Program-made: the position numbers and the translations under genes
The notes under the pieces: generated by a model
The model's input: the letters and a program-made list of their open reading frames with translations, nothing else
The model's database searches: none
Told to the model about the DNA's origin: nothing
Assembly: GCA_030428105.1 (NCBI GenBank)
Contig: JAUIBE010000007.1
Coordinates: forward strand, 1 to 64,000
Reading direction: 5' to 3'
DNA from: Gammaproteobacteria bacterium
GTDB taxonomy: Bacteria; Pseudomonadota; Gammaproteobacteria; Xanthomonadales; SZUA-36
DNA: 64,000 nt
Shown here: in pieces, positions 1 through 6,999 of the stretch
Numbering within the stretch: position 1 is the first letter of the stretch
Layout: the number at the start of each line of letters is the position of its first letter

Positions 1-50
1 GATGACGACGGGCAAATAGCCCGATCCCGGAACGGTCACGACAACGGTAA

Positions 51-76
51 GGGCCCAGGGTGGCCACCCTGGGCCC
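51..76. repeat. 26-bp perfect palindrome
   Basis: Two 13-base arms (GGGCCCAGGGTGG and its exact complement) meet without a loop. A smaller hairpin (CGGGC, 5-base loop, GCCCG) lies at 9-23. No T-run follows, so a classical intrinsic terminator is not obvious. It may be the 3-prime end structure of a gene left of the window or a protein-binding palindrome. Nothing coding is supported in 1-226. Confidence 0.6.
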
Positions 77-117
77 ACTCTCGACTCAGTTCAATCATGC
101 CATGTGGTAAACAGACA

Positions 118-157
118 ATCCCGGAAAAGCGAGTAGCTTTATCCGGGACCCACCCGC
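118..157 (-). repeat. 40-bp dispersed stem-loop repeat, copy 1
   Basis: The reverse complement of this stretch matches 26008-26047 at 39 of 40 positions. Inside, TCCCGGA and TCCGGGA arms plus AAAGC/GCTTT form a strong hairpin around GAGTA. It lies about 70 bases upstream of the Rieske oxygenase gene. A short structured intergenic repeat of unknown family. Confidence 0.75.
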
Positions 158-226
158 GGGCACGGCACCGCAAACCTGTACAAAAACCACCTTGTTAACG
201 CTCCACCTTCCCCGCGATAATCAGGC

Positions 227-1369
227 ATGGCAACGAACTTCAGCACCCGTATGCCCAATGGCATCGAACCGACCCTGCCCTCATCCTGGTACACGCAGGC
301 GGATGTCTATTCGCTGGAACGCGAGCACATTTTCATGCGCGAATGGCAGTGCGTGGGCCGCGCCGAGGACTGGCCCGAGCCAGGCGATTTCAAAGTGATG
401 GATATCCAGGGCGAGAGCATCATCGTGGCGCGCAATCGCGAGGGCGATTTCAGGGCGTTCTACAACGTCTGCCGCCATCGCGGCGCACGCCTGTGCGCGC
501 GGCCCGACGAGGACAACACCCCGCTGCGTGGTGGGCTGCACGGCAAGCACATCACCTGCCCCTACCACGCCTGGACCTACAACCTGGACGGGCAACTGGT
601 TCGCGCACCCCACATGACCACCGGCGATGATTTCGACCCTGGGCAGATCCAGCTTTACCCGGTTGGCGTGGAGACCTGGGGCGGCTTTGTTTTTATCAAC
701 ATGACGCCGGCCGAAGCTATCGACTTCGAAGCCGCGATAGCGCCGTTCGCCGAGCGCCTGGCGCGTTATCCCCTGCATGACCTGCGGGTGGCCAAGTCCA
801 TCCGCTACGAGGTGGACGCCAACTGGAAGATCCTGTGCGAGAACTACAACGAGTGCTACCACTGCGGACCGGTGCACCCGGAGCTGTGCCAACTGGTGCC
901 GGCCTTCCGTGAAAGCGGCGGCGCCAACCTCGACTGGGAAGACGGCATTCCGCACCGCGACGGCGCGGTTACCTTTACCACCACCGGAACCAGCGACCGG
1001 CGAGCTTTCCCGGGCCTCAGCGAAGCCGAACAGACCCGCCACTTCGGCGACCTGGTGTTCCCCAACCTGTTTCTCAGCCTTTCCTGCGACCACGTGGCAG
1101 CATTCATTCTGACGCCGCACGGCCCTGCCCGCACCACGATCGACTGCCTGTTCCTGTTCGAACCCCACGAAATGGAAAAAGACACCTTCGACCCCAGTGA
1201 CGCTGTGGATTTCTGGGACCTGGTCAACCAGCAGGACTGGGCCATTTGCGCCCGCGTGCAGCAAGGCATTTCATCCCGCGTTCACCAGGTGGGCATGCTC
1301 TCGCCCATGGAAGACTGGACCCTGGATGTACGCAAGTACGTCACCGACCGTATCGGCAAACACCTGTAG
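227..1369 (+). CDS. Rieske non-heme iron oxygenase, alpha subunit
   Basis: A 380-residue aromatic-ring-hydroxylating-type oxygenase. The Rieske 2Fe-2S ligands are visible: Cys82 and His84 (VCRHRGARLC) and Cys111 and His114 (CPYHAWTYNLDG). The mononuclear iron site is His212 and His217 (NECYHCGPVH) with Asp337 in NQQDW as the likely carboxylate. This architecture occurs in ring-hydroxylating dioxygenases and in the choline, carnitine, glycine-betaine and stachydrine monooxygenase group. The convergent neighbour is a trimethylamine-dehydrogenase-like demethylase, so oxidative N-demethylation of a quaternary amine is the favoured role. No dedicated ferredoxin reductase is seen nearby, so its electron donor must be encoded elsewhere. 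The substrate is not identifiable from sequence. The stop codon lies inside a REP-like element. Confidence 0.9.
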   Translation: MATNFSTRMPNGIEPTLPSSWYTQADVYSLEREHIFMREWQCVGRAEDWPEPGDFKVMDIQGESIIVARNREGDFRAFYNVCRHRGARLCARPDEDNTPLRGGLHGKHITCPYHAWTYNLDGQLVRAPHMTTGDDFDPGQIQLYPVGVETWGGFVFINMTPAEAIDFEAAIAPFAERLARYPLHDLRVAKSIRYEVDANWKILCENYNECYHCGPVHPELCQLVPAFRESGGANLDWEDGIPHRDGAVTFTTTGTSDRRAFPGLSEAEQTRHFGDLVFPNLFLSLSCDHVAAFILTPHGPARTTIDCLFLFEPHEMEKDTFDPSDAVDFWDLVNQQDWAICARVQQGISSRVHQVGMLSPMEDWTLDVRKYVTDRIGKHL

Positions 1370-1392
1370 GAGCGGCGCCCTCGCCGCGATTG
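1366..1392 (+). repeat. REP-like palindrome R1
   Basis: Begins GTAGGAGCGGCGCC and continues to CGCCGCGATTG. It fills the gap between two convergent genes exactly and includes the stop codon of the Rieske gene. A nearly complementary copy is at 29496-29522 and related ones are at 5898, 28992, 35834 and 37345. It may also act as a bidirectional 3-prime end hairpin. Confidence 0.75.
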
Positions 1393-3486
1393 TTAGACCA
1401 ACCCTGGCGGATCAACGGCAATCGGCATATCCCGCAGGAAGGTGTCCGGGTTATCGCTATCCAGGTTCATCGCATACAGATGACCCGAATGCACCGCGTG
1501 GACAATCGCGCCCGGCGCCAGCGCATCGCCAATGCGCGTTACGCTCTTGATGCCGGCATCTGCGAACTCGCCCTCCCTGGCCATCAATGCGTGGAAAAGC
1601 GCATCGTTGGGCTGGCGGTGGCCGACTATCACCACCGACTTTGCCGCAACCGCCTGCGGAGCGCCGGTGAAGATATGGCTGAGCTGCGCTTGTTCCCCAT
1701 CAAAGCCCTGCAACAAGGAAAGCGTGGCAACCTCCACCCCACGCTGAGCCAGCGCCTGGTGCACGAACGGCAACTCGTTGGTCATGATGGTCCAGGCCGA
1801 GACGTTGCCTGTTGGCGTGGCGTAGTGCACTTCCAAACCCTGGTCGGCGAGGTGTTCGGCCAGCAGGCCGCCCAGGTAGTAGTTATCGAAGTCGTAGACC
1901 AGCACGGGGCCTTGCGGAACGATGCCGGCGGCAATGTCATCGGGGGTGTACACCCCATCGCCTTGAAGCACGCCCACCGGAATCTCAAGCGCGGAGTAAA
2001 GGTGCCGGGTCCAGCGCGCGCCGGTCGCCAGCACGATGTGGGGGTGCTCCATGGCCAGGAGGTCTTCGGCGCCCATCTCGTTGCCGGGGTACAGCGCAAC
2101 ATTATCCAACTGCATTAGCGCGTTAATACGATAATCAACTACCCGGCCCCAGGTTTTCAGCCCGGGCAACGTGGTCTCGAACAACAGCCGCCCACCCCAC
2201 TGTTCACGCGCATCGGCAATGGTTACCGGGTAACCGCGCCGCGCCAGGGTTAAACCCGCCTCCAGGCCGGACGGCCCGCCGCCCACGATCAATACGGCGT
2301 CATTGCTGCCAGACGCCGGCACGCGCTCCGGATGCCAGCCTCGGCGCCACTCCTCGCCCGCGGTGGGGTTCTGGGTGCAGCGCACCGGCACACCATCGTG
2401 CCAACTCGAAATACAGATATTGCAACCAATGCACTCGCGAATTTCGTCCTCACGCCCTTCGCGAATCTTGTTGGGCAGAAACGGATCGGCAATCGATGGC
2501 CGCGCACCGCCGACCAGGTCGAGTACGCCGCGTTTCACCTGCGAGACCATGGTGTCGGGCGAGGTAAAGCGCCCTACCCCAACCACCGGCTTGCCGGTCA
2601 TCGATTTGACGAAATCAATGGTGGGCTCGTGCGAACCCTCGGCGCGAAACCGCGAGGCACCGCAGTCAGTGGGGCTGGAATCCATCTTCACATCCCACAG
2701 GTCAGGCAAGTCCGCCATCAGCGCCACCACCTCGTGGCCTTGCGAAGCGTAATGCTCGCTGGGGCGCGCGCGCAGCTCTTCCAGGCTGATGCGCAGGGCC
2801 ACCCCACAATCGGCGCCCACGGCGTCCTTGGTGGCCTCCAGCAACTCGCGCACGAAGCGGACGCGGTTTGCCACCGAGCCGCCGTATTCATCGGTGCGCT
2901 GGTTGTACTCCTCCAAGAGGAACTGGTAGCCCAGGTAACCCATGCCGGCGTAGACATAGACTATGTCGAACCCGGCCTGGCGCGCGCGCCGCGCCGCTGC
3001 TGCCTGCCAGCCAATCACATCGCGAATGTCGTCCTTGCTCATCACCCGCGGGCGGTGATTGCCCATGAATCCCACGTGGGTGGCGGCCCAGGGAATGCCC
3101 GAAGGCGAGTACGGCGCAATGCGCGAGGTGCGGTTCATCACCGAACCACCGCCGTGCCAGATCTCCACCGCGGCCAGTGCGCCGTGGGCGTGCACCGCCT
3201 CGGTCATCAGGGCATGCGAGCGCACATCGTTGTCATCCCACAGGTGACCGTAGGGCAGCGGCGTGTCATCGCACGAAGGGTGGGTGGAAACCACGCCCGT
3301 GGAAACCACGCCCCAGCCGCCCTCGGCCTTCATGCCGCGGAAGCCGGCGCGCACGCGCGGATAAGCCTCGGTCATGCCGCTGGCGTGCGGCACCTGGTAA
3401 AAGCGATTGGGCGCGGTGACCGGGCCAATTTGCACCGGCTCGAACAGCACCTGGTATTTGGGGTTGCAGCGTTCCAATTTGCTCAA
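1393..3486 (-). CDS. TMADH-like FMN/4Fe-4S/FAD amine demethylase
   Basis: A 697-residue two-part flavoprotein. The N-terminal half is an old-yellow-enzyme barrel and the C-terminal half a pyridine-nucleotide-type fold (GGGPSG at about 402-407). Four cysteines in CIGCNICISSWHDGVPVRC (352, 355, 358, 370) should bind a 4Fe-4S cluster. It closely resembles trimethylamine and dimethylamine dehydrogenases along its length. From memory of TMADH, the cysteine that tethers FMN is replaced here by Ala35 (QVPHASGM) and the active-site His by Met182 (VYVYAGM), while the Tyr is kept (Tyr179). That suggests non-covalent FMN and another substrate, such as dimethylglycine or N-methylproline, as in DgcA and stachydrine-pathway demethylases. 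It lies 12 bases from the MetF-like gene upstream, probably in one operon. Confidence 0.88.
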   Translation of the reverse strand: MSKLERCNPKYQVLFEPVQIGPVTAPNRFYQVPHASGMTEAYPRVRAGFRGMKAEGGWGVVSTGVVSTHPSCDDTPLPYGHLWDDNDVRSHALMTEAVHAHGALAAVEIWHGGGSVMNRTSRIAPYSPSGIPWAATHVGFMGNHRPRVMSKDDIRDVIGWQAAAARRARQAGFDIVYVYAGMGYLGYQFLLEEYNQRTDEYGGSVANRVRFVRELLEATKDAVGADCGVALRISLEELRARPSEHYASQGHEVVALMADLPDLWDVKMDSSPTDCGASRFRAEGSHEPTIDFVKSMTGKPVVGVGRFTSPDTMVSQVKRGVLDLVGGARPSIADPFLPNKIREGREDEIRECIGCNICISSWHDGVPVRCTQNPTAGEEWRRGWHPERVPASGSNDAVLIVGGGPSGLEAGLTLARRGYPVTIADAREQWGGRLLFETTLPGLKTWGRVVDYRINALMQLDNVALYPGNEMGAEDLLAMEHPHIVLATGARWTRHLYSALEIPVGVLQGDGVYTPDDIAAGIVPQGPVLVYDFDNYYLGGLLAEHLADQGLEVHYATPTGNVSAWTIMTNELPFVHQALAQRGVEVATLSLLQGFDGEQAQLSHIFTGAPQAVAAKSVVIVGHRQPNDALFHALMAREGEFADAGIKSVTRIGDALAPGAIVHAVHSGHLYAMNLDSDNPDTFLRDMPIAVDPPGLV

Positions 3487-3498
3487 GTCCTCACTCTC

Positions 3499-4380
3499 CT
3501 ACCCGCCCCGCAACCCCGATGCCTTGATAGCAGCCGTCAACAACTCCGGCTCGCCGGTAGTCATCAGGTGCACCCCGGAAACTCCCGGAATCTCCTTCAC
3601 CTCGTTCATCAGCTCGGCGCACATCGCGATGCCCTCGGCGCGCGGGTCACTGGCCGACTCCAGCCTTTCGATCACCGTCTTGGGAATCTTCGAGTCACTG
3701 TACTGCTGTTTCAGCCAGCGCGCCGTCTCGGCCGAAGGCAGCGGGGTAAGCGACACCATCACCGAGTAATCCCAGGTTTTCTTCAGCGCCACCAGCCGCG
3801 CCATCCAGTTGCGCAATATCCTGGTGTTGAAGCAGAGTTGTGTCTGCAAAAAGCGCGCACCTGCCTTGGCCCGGGCATCCAGCGACTCGGCGCGCCACTC
3901 GGGCTTGGGGTGAAATGCCTTGGCGCCGGTGCCAATGAAAAACGCTTCCTCGACCCGCGCGCCCTCTTCCTCGTTGATCTCGTTGGCCATGGCAATCAGG
4001 TCGCGCCCGCCAATGTCGAACACCGCGGAGCCGTGCAGCTTGTGCTTCTGAATAACCCGGCGGCCGCGGGTGAGCAGCAAGGATGTAATGCCCAACGCCC
4101 TGGCGCCCAGCAGGTCGCTGTACAGCGCAACCCGGTTGCGATCGCGGCAGGTGAGGATCGGAATCGGGTCAACGCCCGACTGCAGCAGGATGCTGGCTGC
4201 GGAAAGCGCCGACATGTGCATCCACGCCGGCGGGTTGTCGTTGACCTGGATGCCATCGGTCAGCGGACCCAGCAAATCGGCCTGGCGGCGCACATCATCG
4301 GCGCGCGAGGCGTGCTTCAGGGTCAGCTCGGCGGAAAGGGTGAAGGCATCGGATTGGGCCGCCTGGCGGAAGGTCTTCAT
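3499..4380 (-). CDS. methylenetetrahydrofolate reductase-like protein
   Basis: A 293-residue protein of the MetF flavin-barrel type. N-terminal SAELTLKHASRADD, the LTCRDRNRVALYSDLLGA block and ALGITSLLLTRG are typical of the fold. Classical MetF has RGD at the last motif; here it reads RGRR, so a folate-contacting Asp seems absent (inference from the family). The ATG at 4380 starts this protein; the frame stays open further upstream but runs antisense into pxpA. It is first in an operon with the TMADH-like demethylase, so the simplest idea is handling of the one-carbon unit released by N-demethylation. A housekeeping metF role is less likely given the context and divergence. Confidence 0.75.
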   Translation of the reverse strand: MKTFRQAAQSDAFTLSAELTLKHASRADDVRRQADLLGPLTDGIQVNDNPPAWMHMSALSAASILLQSGVDPIPILTCRDRNRVALYSDLLGARALGITSLLLTRGRRVIQKHKLHGSAVFDIGGRDLIAMANEINEEEGARVEEAFFIGTGAKAFHPKPEWRAESLDARAKAGARFLQTQLCFNTRILRNWMARLVALKKTWDYSVMVSLTPLPSAETARWLKQQYSDSKIPKTVIERLESASDPRAEGIAMCAELMNEVKEIPGVSGVHLMTTGEPELLTAAIKASGLRGG

Positions 4381-4416
4381 CCCGCGATTCTCTTCAAAAA
4401 CCCTTAGAATCGCAAT

Positions 4417-5199
4417 GTGAGCGATTACATAGACCTCAATTGTGATCTCGGCGAAGGCCTCGGCGCCTGGTCGATGGGCGACGATGCCGCGATGCTGGAA
4501 ATCGTTACCTCGGTGAACGTGGCCTGCGGCTTTCACGCCGGCGACCCCGACATCATGGCCGAACGCGCTGCGCAAACCCTGGAAAAAGGCATTGCGCTGG
4601 GCGCACACCCCAGCTTTCGCGACCTGCACGGTTTTGGGCGCAGGCGCATTCACGGCATTCCCGCGCAAGCGCTGAAAAACCTCATCATCTACCAGGTGGG
4701 CGCGCTGCAGGGCATTGCCCGCTCGGTAGGGCAAAGTGTTTCCCACGTGCGCGCTCATGGCGCCCTGGGCAACATGACCGACGAGGATGCGGAGATGGCC
4801 GCCACGCTGGCACAAGCGGTGGCCGCCATCGATAGCGATCTAACCCTGATGACCATGGCCGGCTGCGCCGCCGATGAGGCCGCCCAGGCCGCGGAGCTGA
4901 AGGTGGCCCGCCAGGCCTTTGCCGACCGCGCCTACAACGATGATGGAACGCTAGTCTCGCGCAGCCTGCCCGGCGCCGTGCTGCACGATGCCCAGGCCGC
5001 TACCGAACGCGTGCTGCGCCTGGCCGAGGAAGGCATGCTGGAAACCATCAACGGCAAACGCCTGCGCCTGGATGCCAACGTGATCTGCGTGCACGGCGAC
5101 ACGCCCGCAGCAGTGGCGATGGCGGCATCAATCCGCGAGGCGCTGGAGAAGCGCGGAATTGGTGTGAAGCCGTATACCGAGCATGGCCCCAAGCCTTAA
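4417..5199 (+). CDS. pxpA: 5-oxoprolinase subunit PxpA (LamB/YcsF family)
   Basis: A 260-residue LamB/YcsF protein. Signature stretches are IDLNCDLGEGLGAW at the N-terminus, VNVACGFHAGDPD, GAHPSFRD and VRAHGALGNM. With PxpB and PxpC it forms the prokaryotic ATP-dependent 5-oxoprolinase that opens pyroglutamate to glutamate. The start is GTG at 4417; the overlapping ATG is followed directly by TGA and cannot be used. Only 36 bases separate it from the divergent MetF-like gene, so promoters for the two directions must overlap coding sequence. It overlaps pxpB by 17 bases, which implies translational coupling. Confidence 0.92.
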   Translation: MSDYIDLNCDLGEGLGAWSMGDDAAMLEIVTSVNVACGFHAGDPDIMAERAAQTLEKGIALGAHPSFRDLHGFGRRRIHGIPAQALKNLIIYQVGALQGIARSVGQSVSHVRAHGALGNMTDEDAEMAATLAQAVAAIDSDLTLMTMAGCAADEAAQAAELKVARQAFADRAYNDDGTLVSRSLPGAVLHDAQAATERVLRLAEEGMLETINGKRLRLDANVICVHGDTPAAVAMAASIREALEKRGIGVKPYTEHGPKP

Positions 5200-5914
5200 A
5201 CCCATCGCCGAATCCGCCATCCTGGTGGAGTTTGAAAACCGCATCGCCCCCGAGGTGAACGACCAGGTGCTGGCCCTGCTGGCGGCGCTGGAAGCTGCCA
5301 ACCCGAAAGGCCTGATCGAAGCCGTACCCGCCTACCGCACCTTGCTGGCCTACTTCGACCCCCTTCAAACCGACTACCCCACCATGGCGGAAACCCTGCG
5401 ATCACTCTCCACCGGCAGCGAATCACACCGCCGCCAGGGTACCCGCTGGGAAATACCGGTGTGGTACGGCGGCCCGGCCGGGCTGGACCTCGAGGCCGTT
5501 GCCAAACGCCACGGGTTGAGCGAAGAAGAAGTGATCAAGATTCACACCGGCGCCATCTACCGCGTGTACCTGGTGGGCTTCGCGCCGGGCTGGGCCTTCC
5601 TGGGCGGGCTGGACGAGCGCCTGCACACACCGCGGCTGGATACACCGCGCGCCGAAGTGCCCGCTGGCGCCATCTCGATCGCCGGCCAGCAAGGCCTGGT
5701 CTGTGGCCCGGCCATGCCCAGCGGCTGGAATTTGCTGGGGCAGACGCCGGAGCGCACCTGGGCCCCGGAGCGGAAGGAACCATTTTTCATCGAGCCTGGG
5801 GATGAGGTGACCTTCCGGCCGGTTGATGAAACGGAGTTCAAAGAATTGAGCAAGCGGGTTGCGGCCGGGCAGCGAGCTGCCACGAATGTTCGCACTGGTA
5901 GGAGCGGGCTTTAG
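5183..5914 (+). CDS. pxpB: 5-oxoprolinase subunit PxpB (KipI family)
   Basis: A 243-residue allophanate-hydrolase subunit-1/KipI-type protein, second subunit of 5-oxoprolinase. Family motifs include YLVGFAPGWAFLGGLDERL, VPAGAISIAGQQ and PSGWNLLGQTP. The start ATG lies inside the end of pxpA. The last codons run into REP-like element R2, so the C-terminal residues GRSGL are encoded by the repeat and the stop TAG is repeat-derived. The tail beyond about residue 225 may thus be a recent, functionally neutral change. Confidence 0.9.
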   Translation: MAPSLKPIAESAILVEFENRIAPEVNDQVLALLAALEAANPKGLIEAVPAYRTLLAYFDPLQTDYPTMAETLRSLSTGSESHRRQGTRWEIPVWYGGPAGLDLEAVAKRHGLSEEEVIKIHTGAIYRVYLVGFAPGWAFLGGLDERLHTPRLDTPRAEVPAGAISIAGQQGLVCGPAMPSGWNLLGQTPERTWAPERKEPFFIEPGDEVTFRPVDETEFKELSKRVAAGQRAATNVRTGRSGL

Positions 5915-5922
5915 ACCGCGAC
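5898..5922 (+). repeat. REP-like palindrome R2
   Basis: GTAGGAGCGGGCTTTAGACC followed by GCGAC, a copy of the family also at 1366 and 37345. It overlaps the last codons and stop of pxpB and lies just before pxpC, so it interrupts an otherwise tight operon. Such elements can affect mRNA processing or stability between cistrons. Confidence 0.75.
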
Positions 5923-5935
5923 CCGGCACACAAAC

Positions 5936-6883
5936 ATGACCGAAGCACCCGGCCTGAAAATCCACAAAATCACCCCCCTGTGCCAACTCCAGGACCTGGG
6001 CCGCAGCGGCTACCAGCGGTTCGGAGTCAGCCGCTCCGGCGCCATGGATCCCTACTCACTGCGCCTGGCCAACATCCTGGCCGGTAACCCCCAGGGCACC
6101 GCCTGCCTGGAGTTCGCGCTGGCCGGCGCCGTGTTCGAAGTCACCGCCAGGCGCCTGCATTTCGCCTTCGTCGGCGACTTCCCGGTGCTGATCAACGAAG
6201 AACCCTTCCCCAACAACGCCAGCTACACCCTGGCCAGGGGCGAGCGGCTGGAAATCTGCGCCACCGATGGTAAGCGCGGCACCCACGGCTACCTGGCCGT
6301 ACTGGGCGGCTTCGCGGTGGAGCCAGAACTGCGGAGCTGCGCCACCCACTTAAGGAGCGGTATCGGAGGGCGTGCTTCCCGCGGCGCTACCCTGATCACC
6401 AACCACGACGAAGCCCCCCTGGCCGTCGAACGCCAGCTCCCCGAAACGCTGGTACCCCGCCCCGCCAAAACCATCCGCGCCGTCCCCGGCCCACAAACCG
6501 AATATTTCAGCGCAGACGAAACCCGCAAGCTGTTCCACACCACCTGGCGCATTGCTGCCAGTTCCGACCGCATGGGCTATCGCCTGGATGGCGCACAGAT
6601 CCAGGCACAGGACGCCGGCAGCATGATCTCCGAACCCGTCAGCCCCGGCAGCATTCAGGTTCCAGCCAGCGGCCAGCCGATCGTTTTAATGCCCGATTGC
6701 GGAACGGTTGGTGGCTATCCAAAGATAGCGACTGTGATCAGCACAGACCGCGGACGAATGGCGCAGCTAAGGCCGGGAAGCGAGTTCGAAATTGAGCGAA
6801 TCAATGCGGCACAAGCGGTGGAATTGCTGCGTTCGGAATACGAGAGCCTTGCTGCGTTTCAGATAAACGGCTGCATCAATTGA
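5936..6883 (+). CDS. pxpC: 5-oxoprolinase subunit PxpC (KipA family)
   Basis: A 315-residue allophanate-hydrolase subunit-2/KipA-type protein, the third 5-oxoprolinase subunit. Typical stretches are LQDLGRSGYQRFGVSRSGAMD near the N-terminus (read as LQDLGRSGYQRFGVSR then SGAMD), SSDRMGYRLDGAQI, and IVLMPDCGTVGGYPKIATVI. It starts 21 bases after pxpB and ends the operon. The AT-richer region with the glycosyltransferases begins just after its stop. Confidence 0.92.
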   Translation: MTEAPGLKIHKITPLCQLQDLGRSGYQRFGVSRSGAMDPYSLRLANILAGNPQGTACLEFALAGAVFEVTARRLHFAFVGDFPVLINEEPFPNNASYTLARGERLEICATDGKRGTHGYLAVLGGFAVEPELRSCATHLRSGIGGRASRGATLITNHDEAPLAVERQLPETLVPRPAKTIRAVPGPQTEYFSADETRKLFHTTWRIAASSDRMGYRLDGAQIQAQDAGSMISEPVSPGSIQVPASGQPIVLMPDCGTVGGYPKIATVISTDRGRMAQLRPGSEFEIERINAAQAVELLRSEYESLAAFQINGCIN

Positions 6884-6999
6884 GGTCGATTCTTATCAAG
6901 ATACTCTCACTCGACAATGGGTACTGAAGTTGAGTTGTCGCTTTAGCACGCCCTTAAGTTCAGATACGATGTCCTTGCAGGAGCAACCATCATGGAATC

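Noticed and set aside
281-1264. Long open frame on the minus strand inside the Rieske gene
   Set aside because: Low-complexity composition and no recognisable domain; it is antisense to a clear oxygenase gene in GC-rich DNA.
2332-4407. 691-codon plus-strand open frame across the demethylase and MetF-like genes
   Set aside because: Antisense to two well-conserved proteins, rich in Ala/Gly/His/Arg, no domain match; shadow of GC-biased codons.
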